This document shows, piece by piece, positions 17,754 through 27,211 of a DNA stretch of 43,735 nt. Source of the DNA: [Clostridium] symbiosum ATCC 14940. Lineage in GTDB: Bacteria; Bacillota; Clostridia; Lachnospirales; Lachnospiraceae. The stretch covers positions 1 through 43,735 of the forward strand of contig NZ_KE992864.1 in NCBI RefSeq assembly GCF_000466485.1. The letters are read 5' to 3'. The position numbers and the translations under genes were made by a program. The notes below the pieces were generated by a model. That model was given only the letters and a program-made list of their open reading frames with translations. It was not told where the DNA came from and did not search any database. Numbering within the stretch: position 1 is the first letter of the stretch; each line of letters starts with the position of its first letter.

Positions 17754-18860
17754 TTATGATAGTTCTCTGCCATATTCTAAAATATCAGCAATTCGTTTTG
17801 ATGCAAAGCCGTCCCCATAGGGATTACTAGCCTGACTCATTTTAGAATACTCTGCGGAGTCCTCTAACAGCAAATGAAATGCATTGTAAATAGTTTCTTC
17901 ATCTGTACCCACCAACTTTAATGTCCCCGCATCTATTCCCTCAGGCCTTTCTGTTGTATCACGCATAACTAAAACCGGCTTTCCAAGAGACGGAGCCTCT
18001 TCCTGGATACCACCGGAGTCTGTGAGAATCAAATATGACTGCGAAAGGAAATTGTGAAAATCCACCACATCCAATGGCTCAATAATGCGTATGCGCTCAT
18101 CTCCACCCAAAATCTCATTAGCAGTCTCTCTGACAATTGGGTTCATGTGGATAGGATAGATTGCTTTCACATCGGAATGTTCATCACAGACACGACGGAT
18201 GGCGCGAAACATATGCTTCATCGGTTCCCCAAGATTTTCGCGGCGATGTGCTGTAATCATAATCAATCGGCTTCCCTTCGCCCATTCGAGCTGCTCATGA
18301 TAATAATTTGAGTGGACCGTGGTCTTTAAAGCGTCAATTGCGGTATTGCCAGTTACATAAATCGTTTGGGGATCTTTTCCCTCCCTGATCAAATTTTGCC
18401 TCGACAATTTTGTCGGGGCAAAATTATAAGCTGCTATGATACTGACTACCTGGCGGTTAAACTCCTCCGGATAAGGTGAGTAAAGATTGTAAGTGCGAAG
18501 ACCAGCCTCCACATGTCCAACCGGTATCTGTAAATAAAAACAAGCCAATGCAGTGGCAAAGGTCGTGGAGGTATCTCCATGGACAAGCACTACATCTGGC
18601 TTCTCTTTTTCTAATACTTCTTTTACTTTATTTAGGATATTTGTTGTTACATGAAAAAGCGTCTGGCGTTCTTTCATGATAGATAAGTCGTAATCAGGGA
18701 CTACATTGAAAGCGTTTAAAACCTGATCCAGCATTTGGCGGTGCTGTCCGGTGACACAGACGATGGTTCGTATGCAATCTCTGGCTTGGAGTTCATTAAC
18801 CAAGGGACACATTTTTATGGCTTCAGGACGGGTCCCAAAGACTAACAAAATTGTTTTCAT
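17754..18860 (-). CDS. wecB: UDP-N-acetylglucosamine 2-epimerase (non-hydrolysing)
   Basis: A 368-residue cytosolic enzyme that interconverts UDP-GlcNAc and UDP-ManNAc. Family motifs are clear: FGTRPEAIKMCPL at the N-terminus, VCVTGQHRQM, VHGDTSTTFA, HVEAGLRT, AHRREN, and LTDSGGIQEEAP near the C-terminus. It is the last gene of the exopolysaccharide operon. With the WecC homologue two genes upstream it would supply UDP-ManNAcA, a common acidic capsule sugar. Its base composition is less AT-rich than the block preceding it. No strong minus-strand terminator follows the stop codon. Confidence 0.95.
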   Translation of the reverse strand: MKTILLVFGTRPEAIKMCPLVNELQARDCIRTIVCVTGQHRQMLDQVLNAFNVVPDYDLSIMKERQTLFHVTTNILNKVKEVLEKEKPDVVLVHGDTSTTFATALACFYLQIPVGHVEAGLRTYNLYSPYPEEFNRQVVSIIAAYNFAPTKLSRQNLIREGKDPQTIYVTGNTAIDALKTTVHSNYYHEQLEWAKGSRLIMITAHRRENLGEPMKHMFRAIRRVCDEHSDVKAIYPIHMNPIVRETANEILGGDERIRIIEPLDVVDFHNFLSQSYLILTDSGGIQEEAPSLGKPVLVMRDTTERPEGIDAGTLKLVGTDEETIYNAFHLLLEDSAEYSKMSQASNPYGDGFASKRIADILEYGRELS

Positions 18861-18936
18861 AACATTCGCTTTCCTTTATTATTTTAATAGATCATTCAAA
18901 TCCTTATCACTAAAATGGGCTTTACTCTTAAAAATA

Positions 18937-19944
18937 TTAATTCCATTTAGAATATTCTTCTTCAATAATATCAATTGGGTATTTTCGTCCCCTATTTTTC
19001 TTTATATAAAGTATTTCCTTATATACCCAATACAACAGAGGTTTGCAAATCACTTTAAACATATATCCTTGAACAAGTTCTCCACCAAAGCGCTCTTTAA
19101 ATCTTTGGATTCCATCCAATTTGCTTCCAGACTGCACGCCTATTCTGCATCCTACAAAATTGTACTGTTTAACCCCCCATTCTTTCATGTCCTTCATCGC
19201 AATCCAGTGCAATAAATTCATTGCTCCTGAAGAAGGTTTGTCAATACTGGCGCCATAAAGGTAATAGCACTGTGAGGAATGAAATAAAAAAATAGCCCCA
19301 CCTTGCACTTGTTCATCTTTATATGCAAGATATATTTTCATTTGAGAAGGCATACAATCAAACATCTGTTGATAAAAATCTGGCGTATTACCCGTCCGAC
19401 CACTTCTATCCCAAGTTGTCTTCTCTATAGGCATATATTCTTCAATTAATTCTTTACCGCCCCTTTTTATAACCACATTCTCTTTTTCTGCTTTCCTTAT
19501 AACATTCCGATGCTTACTATGTATTCCGGCCCAAATTTCCTCCTCTGACTTTTCCAAGTTAATAATATAACTTCCAAAAGGTATTTTCATTGCATTCAAA
19601 GGTGTTTCCTCAAATAAGGCACAGGGGGCACTTGGTCCTACCCACAGAACGTTATATTTTTTCTTTAAAATCTCTATAACACTTGTCATAAATTCTTCCG
19701 CGTTCCCTATATCCTCATTAAGCTTTATGTATTCTGCTGGTATTTTTGCAATATTAAACAAAAACTTTGTTTTCAGAATCACCAGTAGACAATATTCTTC
19801 ACTGCAAAAATATAATGGTTCTTCTTTTTGCATTTTAACATAATCAAAATATTCTCTAGTATAATAAGCATTGAGAGCTTCTGGTTTTATTCTTATTAGA
19901 TCTGGAATTTCCTCATAGGTGTAAATTTGTATAGAACGATTCAT
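18937..19944 (-). CDS. FemAB/GNAT-fold aminoacyl- or acyltransferase-like protein
   Basis: A 335-residue protein of the FemAB-like GNAT-fold group. Recognisable features are WAGIHSKHRNVIRKAEKENV in the middle and a C-terminal half with YKDEQVQGGAIFLFHSSQ, YYLYGASIDKPSSGAMNLLHW and a final GGELVQGYMFK. Relatives add amino acids from aminoacyl-tRNA to cell-wall peptides, or acylate polymer sugars. I use the ATG at 19944, which has GGAG six bases upstream, rather than the longer frame, which would overlap wecC. Lying between wecC and wecB, it may attach an amino acid to the ManNAcA carboxyl or an amino sugar; this is inference. Confidence 0.7.
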   Translation of the reverse strand: MNRSIQIYTYEEIPDLIRIKPEALNAYYTREYFDYVKMQKEEPLYFCSEEYCLLVILKTKFLFNIAKIPAEYIKLNEDIGNAEEFMTSVIEILKKKYNVLWVGPSAPCALFEETPLNAMKIPFGSYIINLEKSEEEIWAGIHSKHRNVIRKAEKENVVIKRGGKELIEEYMPIEKTTWDRSGRTGNTPDFYQQMFDCMPSQMKIYLAYKDEQVQGGAIFLFHSSQCYYLYGASIDKPSSGAMNLLHWIAMKDMKEWGVKQYNFVGCRIGVQSGSKLDGIQRFKERFGGELVQGYMFKVICKPLLYWVYKEILYIKKNRGRKYPIDIIEEEYSKWN

Positions 19945-19966
19945 ATTCATCTCCACTTTTGTAATG

Positions 19967-21196
19967 TCATAAGTAATATGTACCAGGCAGTGTACAAATC
20001 TTTCTGGTATCAAAGATCACTTTCCCTTTTAACTCTTTCATACGCTGTCGAATCTCAGAATGGGCTACTAAAATAACAATCAAATCAATATTATCTATGA
20101 ATTCTGTGAATTCGTGCTTTTGATTAGAAACAATGTTTTCTTCAATGTATGGATCATAGACTTGAACAAACCCATTTGATAAATGTGATTTCATGCTTGC
20201 GAGTATTTGCAAAGTTGGACTTTCTCTTACATCGTCCACATCTTCTTTATACGTAAGACCATAAAAACCCACTCTGGATAAATTCGTAATTTTATTTTCT
20301 TCCATTATTTCAGCAATACGGCTAAGTACATATTCCGGCATGCTATCGTTAATTTTTCTAGCTGCTAATATAATATTGGCAAGACCAGGATAATCTCCCA
20401 CTAAAAACCATGGATCTACGGAAATGCAATGCCCCCCTACTCCCGGACCGGGAGCCAGGATATTAACTCTAGGGTGCTTATTTGCAATTTTAATTATTTC
20501 ATATACATTCATGCCATCAGATTGACAAATTTTAGCTAATTCATTTGCAAAAGCAATATTTATATCACGATATGTATTTTCAACAACTTTTGTCATCTCA
20601 GCAGTCCTAATATCAGTAACCACAATTTCTCCTTGACAAAAGGAAGAGTAAATCTCTTTAATCTCCTCTCCCTTATCCATGTCATCTGCACCAATAGTTC
20701 TTGAATTATATTTTAATTCGCAAATCATGTTGCCAGGAATAATGCGTTCCGGCGCATGGACGAGATGAATATCCCTCCCTATTACAAACTGTTTTGCCTC
20801 GACAAAAGGCCTTACCGCTTTGTCAATCGTTCCAGGTGAAATTGTAGACTCAATAACAATTGTTGCCCCCTTTTTACAAACAGATAATATTGCATCGATT
20901 GCCCCAATAATATAATGTGCATCGATTTTTTTATTTTTTTTATTGTATGGTGTAGGCACTGCTACTATATATATATCTGTACAGGCGTATTCCGTAGAAA
21001 ATGTTATGCCCTTCATTAAGGCCTTTTGAAATAGTTCTTCCAGACCATCCTCTGTAAAAGTTGTATGCCCCTCTTTTAACGTCTGTACAAGCTTTTCATT
21101 ATAATCTGTACCTATCACCTCTATATCGTGTGCAGCTAACATTAAAGCTGTCGGTAAACCAATATACCCCAGACCTACCACATTTATTTTATTCAT
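19967..21196 (-). CDS. wecC: UDP-N-acetyl-D-mannosamine dehydrogenase
   Basis: A 409-residue NAD-dependent UDP-sugar dehydrogenase that oxidises UDP-ManNAc to UDP-ManNAcA. The N-terminal Rossmann motif is GLGYIGLPTALML. The sequence continues with VAVPTPY, ESTISPGT and HAPERIIPGN, then the catalytic cysteine in GPGVGGHCISVDPWFL and a C-terminal GLTYKEDVDDVRESP. The HAPERIIPGN phrase and length favour the WecC branch over UDP-glucose dehydrogenase. It is in the AT-rich block and is followed closely by the FemAB-like gene and wecB. Confidence 0.9.
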   Translation of the reverse strand: MNKINVVGLGYIGLPTALMLAAHDIEVIGTDYNEKLVQTLKEGHTTFTEDGLEELFQKALMKGITFSTEYACTDIYIVAVPTPYNKKNKKIDAHYIIGAIDAILSVCKKGATIVIESTISPGTIDKAVRPFVEAKQFVIGRDIHLVHAPERIIPGNMICELKYNSRTIGADDMDKGEEIKEIYSSFCQGEIVVTDIRTAEMTKVVENTYRDINIAFANELAKICQSDGMNVYEIIKIANKHPRVNILAPGPGVGGHCISVDPWFLVGDYPGLANIILAARKINDSMPEYVLSRIAEIMEENKITNLSRVGFYGLTYKEDVDDVRESPTLQILASMKSHLSNGFVQVYDPYIEENIVSNQKHEFTEFIDNIDLIVILVAHSEIRQRMKELKGKVIFDTRKICTLPGTYYL

Positions 21197-21289
21197 CTCT
21201 CTTAACCTCTCTTTATTTTTATAAGTTTATGGGGTGCCTTTACTTTAGTTCTTTGTAAACCAAACTTGTCCCCCTTTCTTACACATAAT

Positions 21290-22552
21290 TCAATTATTTT
21301 CAATTATACTTTCACCCGTTAAGTTTTGAATTGCGCTACTCATGTATTCTTTAAAGCTATTGTAAGATAAACTTTCTCTTACTAATCCTTCAGAAATTTT
21401 ATCTTTAATGGGATTTTCTAGCAGGCTATTACTTAACTCAGATATCTGTTTGCGACAGTTTTTTATATCTGTTCTTTTATGATATAAAAAATTCAACCCT
21501 AGCCGATCCAGCAAATCTTTTCCCTTTGTCTTGTCACCTTCGTCAAAACTAATTGCATAATCAAAAAACAGACATGGGGTCAGATTTTTTAAAGATAAGA
21601 TTGTCCCATGAAAATAATTAGAATAGGTTAATTCCCCAAAGGAGAAAACCTGGCTCCATTCAAGAGGTGTTAAATCATCCAGAAAAACATCAGTATATCT
21701 ATTTGCAGAATATACACTAACCAACTGATAGACAGTACCAAATATGTCTCTTACCATCTGGCCGATCTCTTCTGTTCCCATTATAAAAATTATCTTTTTA
21801 CTGAATGAAATACCATGCAATGCCAATTTTTTTTTGGCTTTTGTTCTATAATCACTCAATAAGTTCATTTGTAAAAAAATTGTAGGATCGCAATTATGAT
21901 ATAATTGCTTCCTACAATTAAGTCCTGATAAAAAATTCTGCGTAGCCGTATCCCTGATCCCTATATATGAATAACGTTCTAACGCTTCTCTGATATAATT
22001 AGCCTCTTTTTCTGATACCTCATTAACATTCATTCTATCAGATGTTGCAGCATAAGAAACGTGATAACTAGCTATATCATCATTTAAAAAATATACATTA
22101 GGAAATGGATAATTTAAAAATTCCCAAACACAATCACTTCCGGTAATTAGAATATCATACTTATCTTTTAATTCACAAAAAACTTTATTGTAATCATCAC
22201 TGATAATTGTCTTTTGCGTTAGGGGTAATTCCCCCCAGTCTCGTTCAAAAGCATTTATAAGACTAATTCTTTTTATCCAAAAATTTTTCTTAAAAAATGA
22301 ATTATACACTCTCGAAAGTGAAACCTTAATGACTTTGAGCCATCCATTTTTCTTAATTGTCTTCATATAACTGAATGAATAAATCCATTTATTTTTTGAA
22401 TAGTTATCATGCATTCTTCTTGTCATATAATCAATAATCTCAATTTGACAATTTGCAAAATCCTTTTCCAATCTTTTTGCTAAAGAATAAGATTGCATAA
22501 ATGCACCATAATTTATACTTTTATGAAATGTCAAAATCCCCACTCTAATCAT
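21290..22552 (-). CDS. Polysaccharide pyruvyl transferase family protein
   Basis: A 420-residue protein of the polysaccharide pyruvyl transferase family (CsaB/WcaK-like, GT-B-like fold). The N-terminus has VGILTFHKSINYGAFMQSY. A central GSDCVWEF stretch and a C-terminal FSFGELTYSNYFHGTILSL, holding the conserved S-x-x-x-H-x-x-I-L type motif, support the call. These enzymes place a pyruvate ketal on an exopolysaccharide sugar, giving negative charge. The ATG at 22552 is preceded by AAGGGA and overlaps the flippase stop by 8 nt, so translation is coupled. The gene is strongly AT-rich. Confidence 0.85.
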   Translation of the reverse strand: MIRVGILTFHKSINYGAFMQSYSLAKRLEKDFANCQIEIIDYMTRRMHDNYSKNKWIYSFSYMKTIKKNGWLKVIKVSLSRVYNSFFKKNFWIKRISLINAFERDWGELPLTQKTIISDDYNKVFCELKDKYDILITGSDCVWEFLNYPFPNVYFLNDDIASYHVSYAATSDRMNVNEVSEKEANYIREALERYSYIGIRDTATQNFLSGLNCRKQLYHNCDPTIFLQMNLLSDYRTKAKKKLALHGISFSKKIIFIMGTEEIGQMVRDIFGTVYQLVSVYSANRYTDVFLDDLTPLEWSQVFSFGELTYSNYFHGTILSLKNLTPCLFFDYAISFDEGDKTKGKDLLDRLGLNFLYHKRTDIKNCRKQISELSNSLLENPIKDKISEGLVRESLSYNSFKEYMSSAIQNLTGESIIENN

Positions 22553-23825
22553 AAATTCCCTTCTCACTTCTGCTTGCGTGATATCCAGCAATCCATATTA
22601 CAATATAATTGCAGGCATATAATGTTCCCGTTATACTTAAAAATAACTCAATTGATAGATTAAAAGATTTACTCAAACTAAAAGCAACCACTGCCTCAAC
22701 AATAAAAAACATTTGAATTATCAATTTCATTAGTTGTTTTCCCGATATGATCAATCCCTGTACCATAACACTTACTACAAATCGTACAATATATAGTGGA
22801 ATTAGTATTTTCACAAATGTTCCGCTCCGAATCCAAGAAGCTCCGAATACAAAAAAGAAAGCCGGCTCCGCAATAAAATATAATAAAGTAAAGGCAGGTA
22901 GAGCTATGGCTAATAACAATACTGACGTATTTCTATAGGAAACATAAAATCCACCATTATCTGCTTTTTCTTGACTTGCTTTTTTTAAAAACACCTTTCC
23001 AACACTGTCACTGATTAAGCTTAAAGGTATTCCCAGCATAGTCATTGATAGAGAAAAATAACCAACTTCTTCCGTATTATACAAACTGGACAGCATGACT
23101 GGTAATATAGAATATGATAAATTAGAAACAAAAAAACCTGGTGTTGAAAACAATGGCTGTTCTTTGTATGTTTTAGCAACAGTCCATAACTCCCCTATGC
23201 TGTATGAAAAGAATTCACTTAATTTCCACCCTAAACATTTGGTTTGCTTTCCAAGTCCTGTTACGCAACCGATAATAGTTCCTATTGTTAATCCAATGAA
23301 ACTTTTATCCCACATCCCAAAAAGTACTTTAAATACACTCTGAGATAATGTTCTAAAAATATTAACTTGAGCTATAATATTATAGCAACCTAATCTATTA
23401 TTATATGCTGTTAAGACATTAATAACCCCTGTCAGTAACATAAGGGGGATAGATAAATATATCCAGTTTCCAGCTACAAAAAACGTGTTTCTTTTAAGAA
23501 TATTGTTATATATAAATAATCCTATGCATACTGCTAATGTTACAATAAATGAAAGGTATAAAGATAACGTTGTTAACTTTTTTCCGTCATCATCTGAATC
23601 ACTGATTACAATAAACTGATCATATTGAAGCGTTAAGACAGGTGTAAACATTGAAACAACCGAGACAATTAACGCATTTATTCCAAAGGATTCCGGAGAA
23701 TATAATCTTGTTAAAAGTGGCTGAGCTACATAAGAAATTATTTGCGCTATAAAAACTCCAGCTGTTAATGTCAGCATTGCCTTAATACCACAACTTTTTA
23801 AAAACTCTCTCAATTTTTTCAACAT
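22545..23825 (-). CDS. Wzx-type polysaccharide flippase (MOP superfamily)
   Basis: A 426-residue integral membrane protein with about 12 hydrophobic spans. The N-terminal region GVFIAQIISYVAQPLLTRLYSPESFG is typical of lipid-linked oligosaccharide flippases of the polysaccharide transporter family. It would move the undecaprenyl-linked repeat unit across the membrane for polymerisation. I chose the ATG at 23825, a few bases after the deacetylase stop; the longer frame begins at a TTG inside that gene and has no good ribosome binding site. The gene is AT-rich, like its neighbours. Confidence 0.85.
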   Translation of the reverse strand: MLKKLREFLKSCGIKAMLTLTAGVFIAQIISYVAQPLLTRLYSPESFGINALIVSVVSMFTPVLTLQYDQFIVISDSDDDGKKLTTLSLYLSFIVTLAVCIGLFIYNNILKRNTFFVAGNWIYLSIPLMLLTGVINVLTAYNNRLGCYNIIAQVNIFRTLSQSVFKVLFGMWDKSFIGLTIGTIIGCVTGLGKQTKCLGWKLSEFFSYSIGELWTVAKTYKEQPLFSTPGFFVSNLSYSILPVMLSSLYNTEEVGYFSLSMTMLGIPLSLISDSVGKVFLKKASQEKADNGGFYVSYRNTSVLLLAIALPAFTLLYFIAEPAFFFVFGASWIRSGTFVKILIPLYIVRFVVSVMVQGLIISGKQLMKLIIQMFFIVEAVVAFSLSKSFNLSIELFLSITGTLYACNYIVIWIAGYHASRSEKGIYD

Positions 23826-23829
23826 TTTT

Positions 23830-24891
23830 TTACTTTCTGTTTTCTTGATAAGCTTGTTCAATAGTATTAAATATTACTGCATCAGAAAACTGATTATTAA
23901 TTTGCTCAATAAAATTTTTCAAATTTTCCAAATTAGTAATGCCAAATAATTTAGGATGCCCAATAAGACATATATATATCTCTTGATTAACACAATCATA
24001 AGTTTTTAAATAATAGTAAACCATTTCGATAAGCGCTTTATAATGGGCGCTATCAAGGCTCATCATGACAGAATGATTCCAAAAATCATTAATTTTTTGT
24101 AAAAGTTTCTTACAAGAGAAAGCCGACATTTCTATAGCATCAGATGTTTTTCCCTTTAACTCCTCTCGCCTTAATCTGGGATTTTTATGTACAATCAGCC
24201 ATTTTTCAGGCTTTTTGCAAATAGAACCTATCGGTATCTCAAAAATTTTACCATTGCAGTCCTCTCGACAAAGCCCACTTTCCGATGACATCCACCAATT
24301 TTCTTTTTCGGGTGTTTTTGTAAAATTGTAATAATGCGTTCCAGTATTACTGTATAATCCCTTGCAAACGGAAGAGTCTATAATAATTCTATTTTCTTCC
24401 ATCAATTTAAAAATCTCCTGCTCTGGTTGAATACAAAATCCCCCTGCCCGAAACGATACGCATTTATAATTATTGTCCACTTCCTTTAAAACTGATTCCA
24501 AATAATTTTTAGTCTCTAAAAATATTTGTCTCATATCGACTTCTGAATGAATTTTATCGAAAGCATGTAGACGATAGTATCTGTTATCAAATTGCCACTT
24601 GCCCTTTTCTAACTTTGCATTATACCAAATCGGATGTATATGAAGCTGAATGTCATGTTTTCTTTTTCTCATTGAAGTAATCTGAGCATTAAATGATTTT
24701 GGAAAATCATTTAGTCCAAATTCTGCATATCTTATACATGAAGCTGTATCAGCGTAGAAAGTAGCTTTAATATCATATTCATCCAGCAAATCCAAAATTC
24801 TTTCTGTAGGCTTAAATAAAACATCTTGCTCAGAAAAATCTGTATGTGCAAAAAAAAGTTCATAATCAAATGTAAGACATAAATGCAACAT
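23830..24891 (-). CDS. Polysaccharide deacetylase-like protein
   Basis: A 353-residue protein with a NodB/polysaccharide deacetylase-like (CE4-type) fold. The first strand has LTFDYELFF with the metal/catalytic Asp region, then IKATFYAD, QLHIHPIW with the HxH metal ligands, SFRAGGF and a C-terminal LIGHPKLF. There is no signal peptide, so it may act on lipid- or nucleotide-linked sugars inside the cell. The ATG at 24891 has AGGGG just upstream, while a GTG 12 nt earlier is less likely. The product may remove an N-acetyl group during repeat-unit assembly, but the substrate is unknown. Confidence 0.8.
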   Translation of the reverse strand: MLHLCLTFDYELFFAHTDFSEQDVLFKPTERILDLLDEYDIKATFYADTASCIRYAEFGLNDFPKSFNAQITSMRKRKHDIQLHIHPIWYNAKLEKGKWQFDNRYYRLHAFDKIHSEVDMRQIFLETKNYLESVLKEVDNNYKCVSFRAGGFCIQPEQEIFKLMEENRIIIDSSVCKGLYSNTGTHYYNFTKTPEKENWWMSSESGLCREDCNGKIFEIPIGSICKKPEKWLIVHKNPRLRREELKGKTSDAIEMSAFSCKKLLQKINDFWNHSVMMSLDSAHYKALIEMVYYYLKTYDCVNQEIYICLIGHPKLFGITNLENLKNFIEQINNQFSDAVIFNTIEQAYQENRK

Positions 24892-24905
24892 ATTTCCCCT
24901 CACTA

Positions 24906-25991
24906 TTATTGAAACAGCTCTTCAAACTGCAAGCAAACGGTTTCAATTTTATATTTCGATATATTAAAATCAACCTTGTGACTATAATCTCCCACTAAAA
25001 ATTCATCAAGAACATCAAATGAGCTACTATCAGGGCGACACGAATAAATAGGGCGTCCCGCTAATGAGTAATCAATTAATTTTGATGGTGCTTGTATGCT
25101 TGTAGTATTTTCAATATTTATCAAAAAATCCTGTTTACTTAATTGATAGATGCAATCTTCACGTTTTAAATATGGAAATATCTGCAATTTATCTCCCAAC
25201 ACTTTTTTATACTTTAATAGTACTTTATGGTATACATCATTATTTAAAGAAGTATATAAAGTAAATTCAAAGTTTTCCTTTCGTCCACGTAAATATTCTA
25301 GCAATTTTTCCGGATTTCTAATATCATAATAAAGAGTTCCCGCAAATGCAAAATGAATACAATCTAAATCCTTTTTATACTCCGCTATCTTTATATTTTC
25401 TGTACTAAAACCTTGAGGTATAATTTTTATTTTATTCTCCGATAAATAATTTTGGTAATATAACTTCGCATTCTCAATCGGTATTGTTACATAATTTAAT
25501 TTATCAAATGTGTATCTTTGTATCAGATCTACTAAAATTGAATGCTTTCCTGGTCCCAGATAAAACGGGTCCCCACAATCTCCTATCAATACAGGCGATT
25601 TTCTCATACGCTTTGACAGATATATCGACAATAAATGCGAATAGAATGGATTACCAATCGAAATAATGACATCATATGAATGATTAATTCGTTTTGCTAA
25701 TGGTTTTATCTGTGTGACAAAAAATTTTTCACCAATAAGATAATTCATACATTTCTTAAGTTGTTTTTTTAATATACAAATATCTTCTGTTACTTCTTGG
25801 GATTGAGCAATATTGCATTCGTCATAATAAGATTGTAGATCCTTCATCGCTATCAGACGCCTTCTCTCCCCGTTTAAAACATCAACATTATAACCCGATT
25901 TAATTAATTCATCTGACAAAGCTCGCGCACGAAATGAACGTGGGTTATTTATCGGATAAAACCAATGTGTAATTATTAATATGTTCTTCAT
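24906..25991 (-). CDS. Glycosyltransferase, GT4/GT-B type
   Basis: A 361-residue GT-B-fold glycosyltransferase. The N-terminus (ILIITHWFYPINNPRSFRA) matches the GT4 pattern with the Arg-Ser-rich acceptor loop, and the C-terminal half has KIIPQGFS, FAGTLYYDIRNPEKLLEYL and a donor-site region QAPSKLIDYSLAGRPIYSC. It presumably adds one sugar of the repeat unit at the cytoplasmic face. The start is the ATG at 25991 with GGAG upstream; it lies inside the end of the Wzy-like gene, giving a 47-nt overlap and probable coupling. Confidence 0.85.
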   Translation of the reverse strand: MKNILIITHWFYPINNPRSFRARALSDELIKSGYNVDVLNGERRRLIAMKDLQSYYDECNIAQSQEVTEDICILKKQLKKCMNYLIGEKFFVTQIKPLAKRINHSYDVIISIGNPFYSHLLSIYLSKRMRKSPVLIGDCGDPFYLGPGKHSILVDLIQRYTFDKLNYVTIPIENAKLYYQNYLSENKIKIIPQGFSTENIKIAEYKKDLDCIHFAFAGTLYYDIRNPEKLLEYLRGRKENFEFTLYTSLNNDVYHKVLLKYKKVLGDKLQIFPYLKREDCIYQLSKQDFLINIENTTSIQAPSKLIDYSLAGRPIYSCRPDSSSFDVLDEFLVGDYSHKVDFNISKYKIETVCLQFEELFQ

Positions 25992-27201
25992 TCTTTTCTC
26001 CAATATATCTAAATTTTATTCCTCTTATCATCATTGCCATCATCACGTAAAAGCCAACCTCTATGATATAGCTGGATGATAATAAAAGTCTCGAAAAACC
26101 CAATGAAAAAAAGAGGATTTTGAATATCTTTAAATACATACTCTCTCTTTTGATAAAACACAAATAGATCATTATGCATAAAAACAATATTAAAATCGTC
26201 CCCAAAATAATTCCATAATCAATAAGTAGTTCTCCGAATATATTATGAGTGTAAGCTCCCGTTTTACCGTATCCCAGCGCATTTAACCAATAGCGGTCAC
26301 CTGCCATACCACTGCCTGTAAACATAAATTTGTTAATTACTGTCACTGCTAAACTAAATAATTCATCTCTTCCAGATGGAGAAAAGACATCTCCCCATTC
26401 GATATGACGTATTAAATTCCCCTTAAATCCAAAATGATTTGCCGTATTCAATATCCATGTAAATATTGTCTGATAATTTGCAATTAGAATAATTATTCCA
26501 AGCATTCCTAAAAACATAGATAATGCTATTTTCTCTTTAGAAAAACGTGAAATTATTCTATATCCAATACATAGAATAATCCCCACAAGAGGTCCTCTGG
26601 CACCATCAATAATGACAATTATTATTCCTGCAATCAAACAAAATTTGTCAATTACAGTCCCTTTTTCCAACAAAAGAAAATAGATAATTGGCACTAAAAG
26701 CTGATATGATATTTCCATATAATTACTTCTGTCACACCACGGCATTGACAAATGAGATGCAATGGATAAAAAGGTTTGTATAAAAACGACTGTAATACAG
26801 TATTTATGCAAATACTTTTCAAGCTTATCTATATTGTCCAATGTAACCGAAGATAAAAAAGCAGGCAATCCTAAACCTAAAAAACCTAAAAGGATTTCAT
26901 TTCCAAGTAAAAATGGACGGTTTTGGGTGAAAAAAATAAAGCTTGAAAAATACATGATTAACATGAACAGAGGAATTATCAGCATATATGGTTTTAAGTA
27001 AAAAACTGAATATAATCCCATTAAAAATAAAATGCCATAGGAAAATAGTGCCACAACTTCCGTTGAATACTCTGCATTTATCCCAATTAAAGAAAGCATG
27101 GAAAAGACAAATGTATTTAATGTGGTAAAAAAAAGCGTTGCACATATTGCATTGCATTTTAAAACCTCCACAATATCTTTTACTTTTATCCTATATCTCA
27201 T
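25945..27201 (-). CDS. Wzy-like O-antigen/exopolysaccharide polymerase
   Basis: A 418-residue, highly hydrophobic protein with about 11-12 spans and low sequence conservation, as usual for Wzy. A large extracytoplasmic loop carries GDVFSPSGRDELFSLAVTVI and GYGKTGAYTHNIFGELLIDYG. The GRDELF and AYTHNIFGELL-type motifs recur in O-antigen ligase/polymerase family proteins. It should join repeat units outside the membrane. The ATG at 27201 follows the CDP-glycerol transferase stop by 10 nt with a weak AAGAGA site. The longer frame starting at 27309 overlaps the upstream gene and is rejected. Confidence 0.8.
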   Translation of the reverse strand: MRYRIKVKDIVEVLKCNAICATLFFTTLNTFVFSMLSLIGINAEYSTEVVALFSYGILFLMGLYSVFYLKPYMLIIPLFMLIMYFSSFIFFTQNRPFLLGNEILLGFLGLGLPAFLSSVTLDNIDKLEKYLHKYCITVVFIQTFLSIASHLSMPWCDRSNYMEISYQLLVPIIYFLLLEKGTVIDKFCLIAGIIIVIIDGARGPLVGIILCIGYRIISRFSKEKIALSMFLGMLGIIILIANYQTIFTWILNTANHFGFKGNLIRHIEWGDVFSPSGRDELFSLAVTVINKFMFTGSGMAGDRYWLNALGYGKTGAYTHNIFGELLIDYGIILGTILILFLCIMIYLCFIKRESMYLKIFKILFFSLGFSRLLLSSSYIIEVGFYVMMAMMIRGIKFRYIGEKNEEHINNYTLVLSDK

Positions 27202-27211
27202 ATATTTTCTC

